From assembly GCA_944472135.2 (NCBI GenBank), contig OX235266.1, positions 15,541,925 to 15,605,924 of the forward strand: a stretch of 64,000 bases of DNA, read 5' to 3'. The position numbers and the translations under genes were made by a program. The notes beneath the pieces were generated by a model that had not been told where the DNA came from, did no database searches, and saw nothing but the letters and a program-made list of their open reading frames with translations. This document shows, piece by piece, positions 1 to 10,574 of the stretch (position 1 is the stretch's first letter; each line of letters begins with the position of its first letter). This DNA comes from Trichobilharzia regenti (taxonomy: Eukaryota; Platyhelminthes; Trematoda; Strigeidida; Schistosomatidae).

Positions 1-2885
1 ATATACTGTTAAAGACCACTGCTACAAATTATTAATATAATCCACAGAAGAGTTCACTGTTAGAATCATGTTTACTGGTAGAAGCTGTGTGCCGGTTTTA
101 GAGTTGTCTTTGGATGAGGATAACAGATTCCTGCAATAAATCCAAAGTATACAACACAGTTATGAGTGGAGCGAATAGACAGTAATGACCAGTGAGAAGG
201 CGAAGTGACCAACAGTGCACTGTATTTTAGATTGTCTTCGAAGGTTATCTGTATTCCAACATGAATCGTTCTAAACAAAAGTCATGTACAATGTCCATAA
301 TTTCAACATCTAACAAAAGGTGTAAAATCATTTTGTTACGAACTCCATAGATCTTTCGTGGTGTTGTGTGCTACTGCCACAAATCGTAGAGTGTTTCCTC
401 GTCTTCCTTTCTACGTCTCCAGTGTTTTTACACAATACTGCTTCTTCATTTCGTCCCTCTTTCAGATCAAATCTATCTCTTCGTTATTTCTCGTATTATT
501 TCGTTGTGCCGATGAACGTCTCCTTATATATACTACTGATAAATCTTATCAGTAGTACATGCCACAAGTACAATATATTTCCAAAGTGATTTCAGAATAA
601 ATGAAAATATATGCCGATTCTTTCCAATCCCAACTTGCTCTGACATCTTCGTCTCTGTCAACCAGGTAGGTGAAATGATTGACTTCCTTCAAATACTTCT
701 TGTTGTTGGTCATTGAGGCTTGTTGTTGTTGTTTTTAGAGTTTAGGCATCGTCATCACCTCTGTCTACTCCATGGTTACTTAAAATCCTGTCTCTACTGC
801 CAAACTGATGGTCTCTTCCTATAGATCCTCGTGTCTGTGTAACATTGAACATATATCTTTCGTGAAGTAAAGGTCTTCATTTTTGTCCATTTTCATGTTC
901 CTGAGTATTTCCGTCCTCTCATCCCATCCAAACATAAACTTGTCCTACTCCTATCCTCTTATCAAATACTTCAATGAGTTTTTCATGGTCATCATCTTAA
1001 CAGCTTTCATAAGTCGTCGTAATCACACGTCTGTACGTGTTGTCAAAAGATTCCAGTGGAATTTATTGAACCTTAGTAGAAATAAGGATACTTAACAAGT
1101 AAAAGAAAGTATCCACGGCATACTCTCTAAGTTGTTGTGCATCATTATGTAAGTGTCACAGGGTGGCAAGGCGAGGTGAGGTTTCCTAAATTTGTAAACT
1201 ATCCAAAATCTATAACGGAATTTTAAACTTTTCCCATAGACTGATTCTAATTCAATGCCCAGACATCGTCGAAGCATCTGCACAAGAAGCCGACAGACAT
1301 GTCTACCTGACACTGAGCATTTCGGTCCAATCAATCGACGGGAAAATCAAAAATTCAATTCAAGATTATGCATACCTCAGATTAAAATCGTCATTTGTAC
1401 AGATCTGTAGGCGAGTGTCTAGCAAGGTCAATAGCATAACAGGCATGCGAATAAAAATCCAAGTTAATGAGATGATAGTGTAACAGTATATTATCCAAAA
1501 TTTAGTAATGATTTATATTAATTAAACGGTTGCTTGAATATACTGTTAAAGACCACTGCTACAAATTATTAATATAATCCACAGAAGAGTTCACTGTTAG
1601 AATCATGTTTACTGGTAGAAGCTGTGTGCCGGTTTTAGAGTTGTCTTTGGATGAGGATAACAGATTCCTGCAATAAATCCAAAGTATACAACACAGTTAT
1701 GAGTGGAGCGAATAGACAGTAATGACCAGTGAGAAGGCGAAGTGACCAACAGTGCACTGTATTTTAGATTGTCTTCGAAGGTTATCTGTATTCCAACATG
1801 AATCGTTCTAAACAAAAGTCATGTACAATGTCCATAATTTCAACATCTAACAAAAGGTGTAAAATCATTTTGTTACGAACTCCATAGATCTTTCGTGGTG
1901 TTGTGTGCTACTGCCACAAATCGTAGAGTGTTTCCTCGTCTTCCTTTCTACGTCTCCAGTGTTTTTACACAATACTGCTTCTTCATTTCGTCCCTCTTTC
2001 AGATCAAATCTATCTCTTCGTTATTTCTCGTATTATTTCGTTGTGCCGATGAACGTCTCCTTATATATACTACTGATAAATCTTATCAGTAGTACATGCC
2101 ACAAGTACAATATATTTCCAAAGTGATTTCAGAATAAATGAAAATATATGCCGATTCTTTCCAATCCCAACTTGCTCTGACATCTTCGTCTCTGTCAACC
2201 AGGTAGGTGAAATGATTGACTTCCTTCAAATACTTCTTGTTGTTGGTCATTGAGGCTTGTTGTTGTTGTTTTTAGAGTTTAGGCATCGTCATCACCTCTG
2301 TCTACTCCATGGTTACTTAAAATCCTGTCTCTACTGCCAAACTGATGGTCTCTTCCTATAGATCCTCGTGTCTGTGTAACATTGAACATATATCTTTCGT
2401 GAAGTAAAGGTCTTCATTTTTGTCCATTTTCATGTTCCTGAGTATTTCCGTCCTCTCATCCCATCCAAACATAAACTTGTCCTACTCCTATCCTCTTATC
2501 AAATACTTCAATGAGTTTTTCATGGTCATCATCTTAACAGCTTTCATAAGTCGTCGTAATCACACGTCTGTACGTGTTGTCAAAAGATTCCAGTGGAATT
2601 TATTGAACCTTAGTAGAAATAAGGATACTTAACAAGTAAAAGAAAGTATCCACGGCATACTCTCTAAGTTGTTGTGCATCATTATGTAAGTGTCACAGGG
2701 TGGCAAGGCGAGGTGAGGTTTCCTAAATTTGTAAACTATCCAAAATCTATAACGGAATTTTAAACTTTTCCCATAGACTGATTCTAATTCAATGCCCAGA
2801 CATCGTCGAAGCATCTGCACAAGAAGCCAACAGACATGTCAACCTGACACCGAGCATTTCGATCCAATCAATCGACGGGAAAATC
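1..2885. repeat. Tandem duplication, unit 1537 bp
   Basis: The sequence from position 1 recurs from 1538 nearly base for base and stays aligned until about 2885, where the copies diverge. The first copy carries about 190 further bases (1349-1537) that the second lacks. The few differences cluster near the end (compare 1289-1330 with 2826-2867). On the minus strand around 590-720 and 2127-2257 a degenerate LINE reading is visible (KEVNHFTYL, then DEDVRA), as in the thumb region of RTE-type reverse transcriptases. The short open frames inside it show no recognisable family and I treat them as noise. The first copy begins at or before the window edge, so the array may be longer. Confidence 0.9.
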
Positions 2886-2919
2886 TCAAATTCGATTAAA
2901 TAGTCAATATGACCCGTTG

Positions 2920-3110
2920 CACAAGAGGTGGTTCTCGTGGCATAAGTGGTCTAACAGATAACGCGCTTCGGCACTGGGTTCGAGCCTCTGTGGAAAAACG
3001 TCATCACTCACTGAGAAATGCAGGTACATCTAGCCACCAACGAGTCCCGAATAGGACGAAATGCGCTTTCTCCTGGATTCCACTGCTAGTCACCATCCAC
3101 TAATTATATC
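2920..3110 (+). mobile_element. tRNA-derived SINE with decayed hammerhead (Sm-alpha-like)
   Basis: A pol III A-box-like stretch (tggcataagtggtctaa, near 2938) and a B box (gggttcgagcct, near 2978) form a tRNA-like head. Downstream lies a hammerhead-like body: stem II (gtcccgaataggac) followed by gaaa, then the conserved tail ending gctagtcaccatccac. The core that should read CTGANGA reads CCAACGA, so two invariant positions are lost and self-cleavage is not expected. The arrangement matches the Sm-alpha SINEs known from schistosomes. Confidence 0.75.
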
Positions 3111-3389
3111 CGAATTATGCCCACCGGAAATGAAGAAAACAGGTTTCTATGTTGAATAGAGGCTTCGCAAACAAGAAGACATTTTAACTGGTAGTAGGCG
3201 AAATCTAACATCCTCTCTAGAGTAGCTGTCGGAGTCCATTCGTTTATTCGACTACAAAGCAGAACTTAAATTTCACCACATAATATTGTGTAATCCTCAA
3301 AATATACGTCTCGGATAATTCCACTAGATGGAATATTATATTCTATGCTATAACTTATAAATAGTAGTATTGGTTAGGTTAGGAAGGCG

Positions 3390-3490
3390 TTAGGAGTAGT
3401 CAAACGGAATCAATCCACGAAATTTTTCACTGTTGATACCAGCCAGTCACGTAAGGGCAACGAGGTCTAGACTACCTGATTGAGGTCGCC
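3390..3490 (+). pseudogene. LINE 3' UTR fragment
   Basis: The stretch from the 'agtagtcaaac' motif through a copy of 'gtctagactacctgattgagg' matches, with divergence, the LINE 3' region seen at 37080-37240 and 36090-36200. No coding remains. Confidence 0.5.
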
Positions 3491-4040
3491 TAAATGCTAG
3501 CTAGCAATAAAGGGATGCAGACTGTTGGGAACAGAACACAGCTCAAGGACTCGCTGAATGATACACAGTCATTTACTTTTTGTGACCTCTCACAGAGAAC
3601 CCGCATTTATACACTCTCACATGGGTTTCCATTCATTGTAGTCACTCACATTTTTAAGGGATTTATACTCTCATCATATCTTAAAATGCATTTCGAATTG
3701 AGAAGAGCTCAGACTTAACGAAATGAGTTTCATCTCTGTGAAACCAGAAAGCTTTCTTTCATCATCTTAATTCAACACAGCAGCATTCCTAGATTCTTTG
3801 AAAGAAATCACGGTTAGTGATAAGGTTGAGACTCATTCAGACTGTCCAGCTACAGTGTTTACTAAGAATTGTATTCGAGGGATCAGTGAGAATATGATTA
3901 TATCATCTTTCACCAAATGTAAGTTATTAAGAAGACAGTTGCAACGAAGAGGAAAATTTTCTTTTCGACGAAGTCACCATCAACTAGGCTGTACATTCGT
4001 GTATTTATATCAAATGGATGGGAAAGTTCCAGAATAATTT
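3491..4040. other. No recognised feature
   Basis: Two short open frames (74 and 79 codons) occur here but have no family resemblance, no repeat copies elsewhere in the window and no splice or promoter context that I can defend. I see nothing else. Confidence 0.4.
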
Positions 4041-4400
4041 CCGGTCAAGGGTCAAATTAATAAAAATTAAAATTAGGAATTAGAATGCCATAGTAAACAG
4101 GGAGATGGATGAAACAAACAAAGTAGCATCATAAAATCTAAGAAGATTGACATTCTGCAATTAGGGGTTAGAAATGTAGAAATGACAAAATAGACAGGAT
4201 GTTTGGATAAGAAAAAGTAATGTGATGAATAATTGTTTATGCAATCAGGGATTAAATATGTAGAAATAGTGAAATGACAAAATAAACACGAAGTTCGGGT
4301 ATGAAAATATGGTAGTGTAAACAGGGATTAAGAAAGACTTTAAAAGATAACAAGAATAAACAGGAAGTTTGGATAAGAAAGGCAATGGGATAGTCACCAT
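4041..4400. repeat. Degenerate tandem repeat, unit near 90-100 bp
   Basis: A motif of the form 'aaaataRacaSgaWgtttggataagaaa' followed by 'gtaatgtgatg' or similar recurs about three to four times with substitutions and indels. It sits at the 3' end of the minus-strand PLE and may be part of that element's untranslated tail. Confidence 0.5.
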
Positions 4401-4419
4401 TACAAGAATTACCTGTTTA

Positions 4420-4993
4420 TGATGACCAGGGCAGGGACAAAGGTTGGGCTTATTTTTTTGGATGCATAGCGTGGGTTTGAGCTTTTGGATGGCTATTGCC
4501 TCGGCTATGTCGAAATGTCTTAATTTTACTCACTTTGATAGGTTTGATCGAATCTTGTATGTGATTTCGGAGGATTTTTCGAATGGCGCTGAATATCCTG
4601 AATTGACCAGATATTCTGTCAATGAACTATATACGCGTTTTCGTTCTCCTTTTACTAGCCAGGCTGGGTAGTGTTCACGAGCGAGCATGGTACGACCGAT
4701 GTACTCAGCTCCACAAGAGCAAGTAAACTGGTATATACACGTTGAGGTGGCCCAATGCAACAGCTTGTCTTTCGTGTTCTGGCTGAACAGTTTCTGATAG
4801 GAAAACTTCAGTCGTGAGCTCGCGGCGAAGTATGTTTTCTTCAGCGATTTGGAGAGGCGTTTACGAAAGATTTCTGCTTCAATATCACCTTTGAATTCTA
4901 GATAAAGCTGAAGTATTTTCTTTGGAATGGATTGGACTTGTTCGGAAGTCTTCTTAGATTTCAGATTCTTGTCTATGAACCTGGATGGGAAAC
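4420..4993 (-). pseudogene. PLE 3' part: RT thumb to GIY-YIG (split by LTR element)
   Basis: An open frame from 5009 down to 4530 (its first codons lie in the LTR) carries the PLE linker after the RT (FPSRFIDKN, then KLLHWATSTCIYQFTCSCG) and the GIY-YIG nuclease signature AEYIGRT. The frame is lost near 4530, but the conserved C-terminal reading EAIAIQKLKPTLCIQK can be followed in other frames down to about 4440. This is the downstream half of the element whose RT lies at 8736-9503: the codons for NGF join exactly across the inserted LTR element once one 5-bp target copy (gaaac) is removed. PLE enzymes reverse transcribe and cut target DNA during retrotransposition. This copy is dead. Confidence 0.85.
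4989..4993. repeat. 5-bp target site duplication, left copy
   Basis: GAAAC immediately precedes the TG of the 5' LTR at 4994. The same five bases follow the CA of the 3' LTR at 8736-8740. Five bases is the usual Ty3/gypsy footprint. Confidence 0.9.
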
Positions 4994-5740
4994 TGATAGG
5001 ATCCCACATATTTTTGTATTGACTGTTTAATCTTGCATATATGGTATGTTATCATTCTCACACATTTTGGTATTTACTGTTAATCTTGTACATATGGTAT
5101 ATTATCATTCTCACACATTTTGGTAGTGACTGTTAATCTTGTATATATGGTATATTATCATTCTCACACATTTTGGTAGTGACTGTTAATCTTGTATATA
5201 TTTTTTTTTTGATTTACAGCTTGATTCCACACTGTATTTTTGGTACAAGTATGGAATTTTCAGCATGGATATCGGTAGCCCAAATTTTGCAGGCCGACCA
5301 TAGATATCAGGTGTGCGCCGGCGTGGGCTCGAACTCAGGACCATGCGCATGGTCGGCGAGAGTCCTAACCACTGTGCCACACATTTTGGTAGTGACTGTT
5401 AATCTTGCATATATGGTATATTATCATTCTCACACATTTTGTTATTGACTGTCAACCTCGCACATATGGTATATTATCATCTCTCACGCACTTTGTTATT
5501 GGCTATTAAGATCAATTATTTCAAATGCTGTTAGCTGTCCATATTGTTGTAAAATGTATAAATACCATGGCTTTCTTTGTCGTTGTTGCACTTCAATACA
5601 CAGTCACAGTCCAGCCTTTGTCTTTTGATATTTGCGTGCTTTACTAAATCGGAAGGTACGACAAGCAGATAGGTAGATTAGTTCAGGCGCAGACAGAACA
5701 AGGTGAAAACGTCTTCCTTGAATTCCCTACAGTTATAACA
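4994..5740 (+). repeat. 5' LTR of the gypsy element
   Basis: Starts tgataggatccc and ends cagttataaca. It holds about six imperfect copies of a 53-bp subrepeat (ttggtagtgactgttaatc, then tatatggtatattatcattc), against four in the 3' LTR. The fourth copy is split by a SINE. A TATA-like box (tgtataaatacc) near 5555 is a plausible promoter. Confidence 0.9.
5201..5378 (-). mobile_element. tRNA-derived SINE inserted in the 5' LTR
   Basis: On the minus strand the element starts with an A box (tggcacagtggttaggac), has an anticodon-arm palindrome (gaccatgcgcatggtc) and a B box (gagttcgagccc), then a body and a terminal A run (nine T on the plus strand at 5201). The 3' LTR lacks it, so it arrived after the LTR element had integrated. 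Confidence 0.85.
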
Positions 5741-5870
5741 AATTGGCGACGGGGTTTACCTTAATTCAGTGCAGTTATAACAAATTGGCGACGGGGTTTA
5801 CCTTAACTCATTGCAGTTATAGCAAGCAAACGACGACAGTTTTTATTCTGTTCAGCGCAACTATATAACA
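5741..5870 (+). promoter_or_regulatory. Triplicated primer-binding/LTR-end unit
   Basis: Directly after the LTR end (ttataaca) comes aattggcgacgggg, a primer-binding site candidate complementary to a tRNA 3' end finishing in CCA. A unit of about 42 bases made of this site and a copy of the LTR terminus (gcagttataaca) is present at 5741-5782, again at 5783-5824, and a third time in decayed form at 5825-5870. Confidence 0.75.
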
Positions 5871-6372
5871 TTTTTGACTGTGTTAATTACAACCCATTTA
5901 CAATGTCTATCTCTCTGGACGATCTCAAATCTATCTTGCAGCAGCAGCAAGTTCAGAATGAAGCAGCTCAACTAAAATTAATCGAAGCTCTCACTCAGAA
6001 GCTGTCCATTCAAGTTCCATCAACATCTCATTCTGACAAATATGAAAGCATCTCAAATTCTATCAGTGAGTTCAACTACGACCCAATATCTGGTCTCGTA
6101 TTTGATGCATGGTTCAATCGTTACGAAGACGTTTTCCGTATTGAATGCTACATGTTTGATGATGCTGCCAAAGTCCGATTGTTACTAAGAAAACTTGGTA
6201 CTGTTGAGCACAACAGATATGTTAACTTCATTCTGCCCAAGAACCCACGTGAGTTATCATTCGATGAGACAGTCACCGTTTTATCACAAATCTTTGGTGA
6301 ACAGTCATCCATGTTTAATATTCGGTATCAATGTTTTCAGTTAACAAAAATGCCTTCCGATGATTATGTGAC

Positions 6373-6964
6373 TGTTATGTACTAGTTTTCCCCGTCGCCA
6401 AATCGTTATGTTCTAGTTTCCCCGTCGCCAAATTGTTATGTTGCTCGTCGCTGAATTATTGTTATGGACTGGTCGAGAAACTAATAGTCCTGACGCGAGA
6501 AGGCGGAAATCAGACGACCACTAGGTTTGCGATGATACTTCTATTGTCCAAACACAAGGAGACGAAAATAAATGGTCTCACACCAAAGTGGTAAGTAAGT
6601 AAAGTAGTTGTAAAGTAAAGTAGTTCACACAAATTGTGAATGCGAATATATATAATAAATAATTCAGACAAGCGTGGGAAAAATCATTAGACAGTCTTAA
6701 CATGAATGGCTAATTATAATGGAGTGTCGATCCAATTATACATAGCGAATATAGCAGACATGCCAACAAACATATATGGGTATATGTCACCAAGCAACGG
6801 ACTGTCAACAAACACTCATATTATATATAATATAATATAAGGAGAATACACATTATTAAAGGAGACAAGTCCATACAAGTGAAGTGGTCACAGACTAACC
6901 GAGCAAACAGAAAGAGAGACCAACATGCACACACACATAAATATATATATGTGGATACATATCA
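6373..6964 (-). mobile_element. LTR of a second gypsy family inserted in gag
   Basis: The insert runs from TG at 6373 to CA at 6964 and is flanked by gtgac on both sides (6368-6372 and 6965-6969), a 5-bp target duplication. Read on the minus strand, 6964-6459 is an LTR ending ccataaca, followed by a short spacer and two units of atttggcgacggggaaa ending in cataac(g/a). A related LTR without these extra units is at 38132-38411. No internal coding region is present. Removing the insert restores the gag frame exactly. Confidence 0.85.
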
Positions 6965-8245
6965 GTGACTTACGCTGGCAAAGTGAACAAGGAATGTGAA
7001 AGGTTCAAACCACACGAAATGACATCAGATCAGTTCAAGTGTTTGATTTTTATTTGTGGGTTGAAGAACCCAGAAGATACTGACATACGAACTCGACTTC
7101 TGTCACTCGTGGAACAAGACCCGAAAATGACTTTACAAATGGTGACAGCAGAATGCCTACGTTTAATCAACTTGAAGCACGATACTGCTATGGTGGAGTG
7201 CAAACGACAGTCGTCTGAATTTGGTTCGATTAACACAGTGAAAAGTCCTCCGATCACCGTTAAGCACACAGCACGTCAGTCTCAAAATTCAGCTAAACCT
7301 CCTTCAGTGTGCTGGCACTGTGGTTCGTGGCATTTTGTCAAGTTCTGTCCTTTCAAGAAGCATAAATGCCGTAATTGTCACCGTTTTGGACATAAGGAGG
7401 GTTACTGTACACCGCAGAAAAATTCTTCGGTGAGGAACAGAAGTAGTCGTTTCAAGCCGAAACAATCTCCTCGAGTACAGACCGTTTTCACAACTTCCAA
7501 AGTCGAGTTCGCCAGCAAACGTAAGTACATAACACTAGATATTAACGGCAAACGTATTCGTCTTCAGTTGGATACGGCATCAGATATCACCGTAATTTCC
7601 CGAACTACGTGGCGCAAACTTGGTTGCCCACAGATTCTGCCGACCGAGCATGTCGCCAAGAATGTCTCTGGAGATATACTGAAACTCGTGGGTGAGATAA
7701 ATTGCCAGGTTCAGTTTGGTGAGCATCACTTCAATGGTGTATGTTACGTTACAAACTACCATGATTTGAATTTGCTTGGTCTTGACTGGTTAGACAAGCT
7801 CCATATCTTTAATGTACCATTAAATTCAGTATGCTCTAATGTTTCGTCTTCACCACACAACGTTGTTCCCGGAGATGTATCTGATCAATCTCTCTTGCAA
7901 CGCCGTCGTCAAAAGCACGCTTCTGTCTTCCAGGACAAACTTGGTTGCTGCAAACTGTTTGGCATCCAGCATATTCGTAGCCCCCCGTATCATCCCCAAT
8001 CGAATGGACAGACTGAACGTTTCGTCGACACCTTTAAGCGTGCTTATGCAAAAGCGAAGGGGGAGGGAACAACAGAAGAAATTTTGGATAAATTCTTGCT
8101 GCATTATCGTACGAATGAAAAAGGACAGTTATGTGTCAGACACACAGATCACGCTCTATCCAGTACCACGCAAAGGTCAACTCGACAAAGAAGAGCTCCG
8201 AAACCTTTTCAAATAGATCCAAAAAGCAAGTCCTACACTCTTTAC

Positions 8246-8254
8246 GGGGAGAGG
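8246..8254 (+). other. Polypurine tract
   Basis: GGGGAGAGG abuts the TG of the 3' LTR, the expected place for plus-strand priming. Confidence 0.8.
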
Positions 8255-8735
8255 TGATAGGATCCCACATATTTTGGTATTGACTGTTTAATCTTGCATA
8301 TATGGTATGTTATCATTCTCACACATTTTGGTAGTGACTGTTAATCTTGTATATATGGTATATTATCATTCTCACACATTTTGGTAGTGACTGTTAATCT
8401 TGTATATATGGTATATTATCATTCTCACACATTTTGTTATTGACTGTCAACCTCGCACATATGGTATATTATCATCTCTCACGCACTTTGTTATTGGCTA
8501 TTAAGATCAATTATTTCAAATGCTGTTAGCTGTCCATATTGTTGTAAAATGTATAAATACCATGGCTTTCTTTGTCGTTGTTGCACTTCAATACACAGTC
8601 ACAGTCCAGCCTTTGTCTTTTGATATTTGCGTGCTTTACTAAATCGGAAGGTACGACAAGCAGATAGGCAGATTAGTTCAGGCGCAGACAGAACAAGGTG
8701 AAAACGTCTTCATTCAATTCCCTAAAGTTATAACA
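8255..8735 (+). repeat. 3' LTR of the gypsy element
   Basis: It matches the 5' LTR apart from two fewer 53-bp subrepeats, no SINE and a few substitutions. It ends aaagttataaca, followed by the target duplication gaaac. Confidence 0.92.
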
Positions 8736-9503
8736 GAAACCGTTTTCCATTAGGGTTTTTCTGAGATTACGCAGTTCTTCTTCAACCACTTCCTCGCTGC
8801 ATATCTGCCGAATCCTCAAGGAAACAACGTATATCAGGTTCCTCTTTCTGCGCAGGGGCACGAAGCTTTGAAAGTTGATGAATTGTCCATTCCATGTAGG
8901 CTTTTTTATATGGACCTTTTGAGAGAGTTGTTGGCGTTTTTCGTCAGATGAACGTCGAGGAAGTGGAACATTTCGTCGGATTCAGTCTCAAGTGTAAATT
9001 TGATGTTTGAGTGGGCGTTATTGAAGTAGGTTTTTTTAAATCACAATTCTCATCACAAATAATGAAAGTATGATCGATGTACCTCTTGTAGCGATGGAGG
9101 TCGTCGATAGTTGGCGACAAGGGAATGTTTTCTAAGCTAGCCATAAAGCAGTCGGCTAGGAGGGTTCCCAAGGGAGAACCCATTGCTACTCCATCTACTT
9201 GCCTGTCTGTTTCCTCGTTGAAACTAAAGTATACGTCGAAGGTGTATCGTAGTAACAGTTCTTTCAAATAATGCATCGGTATACCGATATCGATGTTATT
9301 GGATTGAATGAAGTCACAAAGAAAACATACGATTTCTGTCAATGGAACGTTGATGAAGAGACAGACAACATCCAAGGAGACCATTTTCTTTTCTGACACG
9401 TTGACATTGTTGATTGAATCAACAAATTCTAATGTGTCACGGAAGTTGTGTCGTGGCAGCTTTTCTTTCACCGACCCGAGAATCTCCACCAGCCAAATAT
9501 AAG
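8736..9503 (-). pseudogene. PLE reverse transcriptase part (5'-truncated)
   Basis: From 9489 downward the frame reads RT core blocks: VSLDVVCLFINVP (first catalytic aspartate), QVDGVAMGSPLGTLLADCFM, and YKRYIDHTFIICD where the usual YVDD is changed to YIDH, which removes a catalytic aspartate. Further frames down to 8736 carry the thumb (IRQICSEEVVEEELRNLRKTLMENGF). The element continues at 4993-4420 beyond the inserted gypsy element. Upstream of about 9503 PLE similarity stops, so the N-terminal half is absent. Confidence 0.85.
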
Positions 9504-9827
9504 TATTGATTTCTTTTCACTCTCACGTAGTTACATCATCATTTATTAACCATCTGATATCTAACTAAATGAACTTAACTCACAATCAATTTTTTATTTT
9601 GTTCTGCGAATTTCATTTGCGTATTGATAATTTACTTATGATTCACCTGTTCTTATCATTTATATACCTCAATATATTGTCGTTAACCTTGTCCTGATTA
9701 TCTGAGATACTTCAATTGCGTATTACGCACACATAACCACACACACACACACACACACACACAGAATATAAGTACAACAATAATGGTTCTACATTCTACT
9801 CACTAAACATTTTTACTAATCTAGATA
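9504..9827. other. AT-rich spacer with a CA microsatellite
   Basis: No coding signal. A CA dinucleotide run occupies about 9739-9763. Confidence 0.6.
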
Positions 9828-9912
9828 CATAACATGATCACTCTTAATCATTATTTTACTACATTTCATCTTCAAATGTACTAATATACGTTAAAACTGT
9901 AATAATAAATCT

Positions 9913-10395
9913 TTCAAAAGAATGGATACTAAACAAAGAGTACACTTTTCGATAACCTGCTCTTCATCAGGCTCTACAGTTATATCTACACATTATAGTG
10001 AATGAATGAATGAATTAGTGTTACGAACAACAACATTAATAACAACATTAAATAACATCGAATCAATAATATTGATAGAATACAGCTGAATAGCATCAAC
10101 ATAAAATAAGCTGAATGTCAGAAAAATTAGGAAAGATAAGATTGATACAAATTCATGAATTTGTAGTCTCTACTGAAGGCCGGCCAACCAGGGCAGCAGT
10201 AGCGGCTAGTTGGCTGGAATTGCTTCTTTTCCACACACAGAACACTGGTTGTTTGAGGCGAATTGCGATAGCCTCTGCTGTTTGAAGCATGCGGTACCTG
10301 GATGTTTTTGGAAATTTATTAGGCATCCGGCAGATGATAGAGAAGGATTCTTCAGTGCTGACTGACTTTTTGGCTGGTTTGCACCAGATGGTCAA
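9913..10395 (-). pseudogene. PLE C-terminal tail
   Basis: An 80-codon frame (10395-10153) contains the conserved PLE ending AEAIAIRLKQPVFCV near its middle. Downstream on the minus strand lies the 3' tail containing cctgatgaagagc and cgaaaa near 9945-9975, a motif common at PLE ends that resembles a hammerhead core but lacks a good stem II. Confidence 0.6.
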
Positions 10396-10574
10396 ATATC
10401 GAAATGTTAATGGTTTTCACTACACCTTCACTTTGCTGTAGTGGGAGATGTTCTCTAGATACATACCACGATCATTCTTAATAACTGTTGTTCTACATTT
10501 TATCTCTAATTGTATTAGGGTATATTACAGCTGTAATCAAATTGCAACTCTATGCATCATCATCATCATCACAG

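Larger units (their letters stand above)
5903..8257 (+). pseudogene. gag-protease fused to integrase tail, interrupted
   Basis: The frame starts at the ATG at 5903, runs 157 codons into capsid (SGLVFDAWFNRYEDVF), is cut by the LTR at 6373-6964, and resumes in phase at 6970 (YAGKVNKECERF). It then shows two zinc knuckles (CWHCGSWHFVKFC near 7312, CRNCHRFGHKEGYC near 7366) that bind RNA, and an aspartic protease with the motif LDTASD near 7570, alanine standing where glycine is usual. At about 7950 the expected start of RT (FQDKLGCC) runs without a stop into integrase C-terminal sequence (RSPPYHPQSNGQTERF), and near 8120 it jumps again to the extreme C-terminus. RT, RNase H and the integrase catalytic core are missing. 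The stop overlaps the 3' LTR. Confidence 0.88.
4994..8735 (+). mobile_element. Ty3/gypsy LTR retrotransposon, internally deleted
   Basis: Boundaries TG...CA with a 5-bp duplication (gaaac) lie inside a minus-strand PLE. The 5' LTR is 4994-5740 and the 3' LTR 8255-8735. A primer-binding region follows the 5' LTR, and a purine tract (ggggagagg, 8246-8254) precedes the 3' LTR. The internal region encodes gag, two CCHC knuckles, a protease and only the tail of integrase, with no RT or RNase H, so it needed enzymes in trans. It also carries two later insertions, a SINE in the 5' LTR and an LTR at 6373-6964. LTR content resembles the schistosome Boudicca-type gypsy elements; that family assignment is inference. 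Confidence 0.92.
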
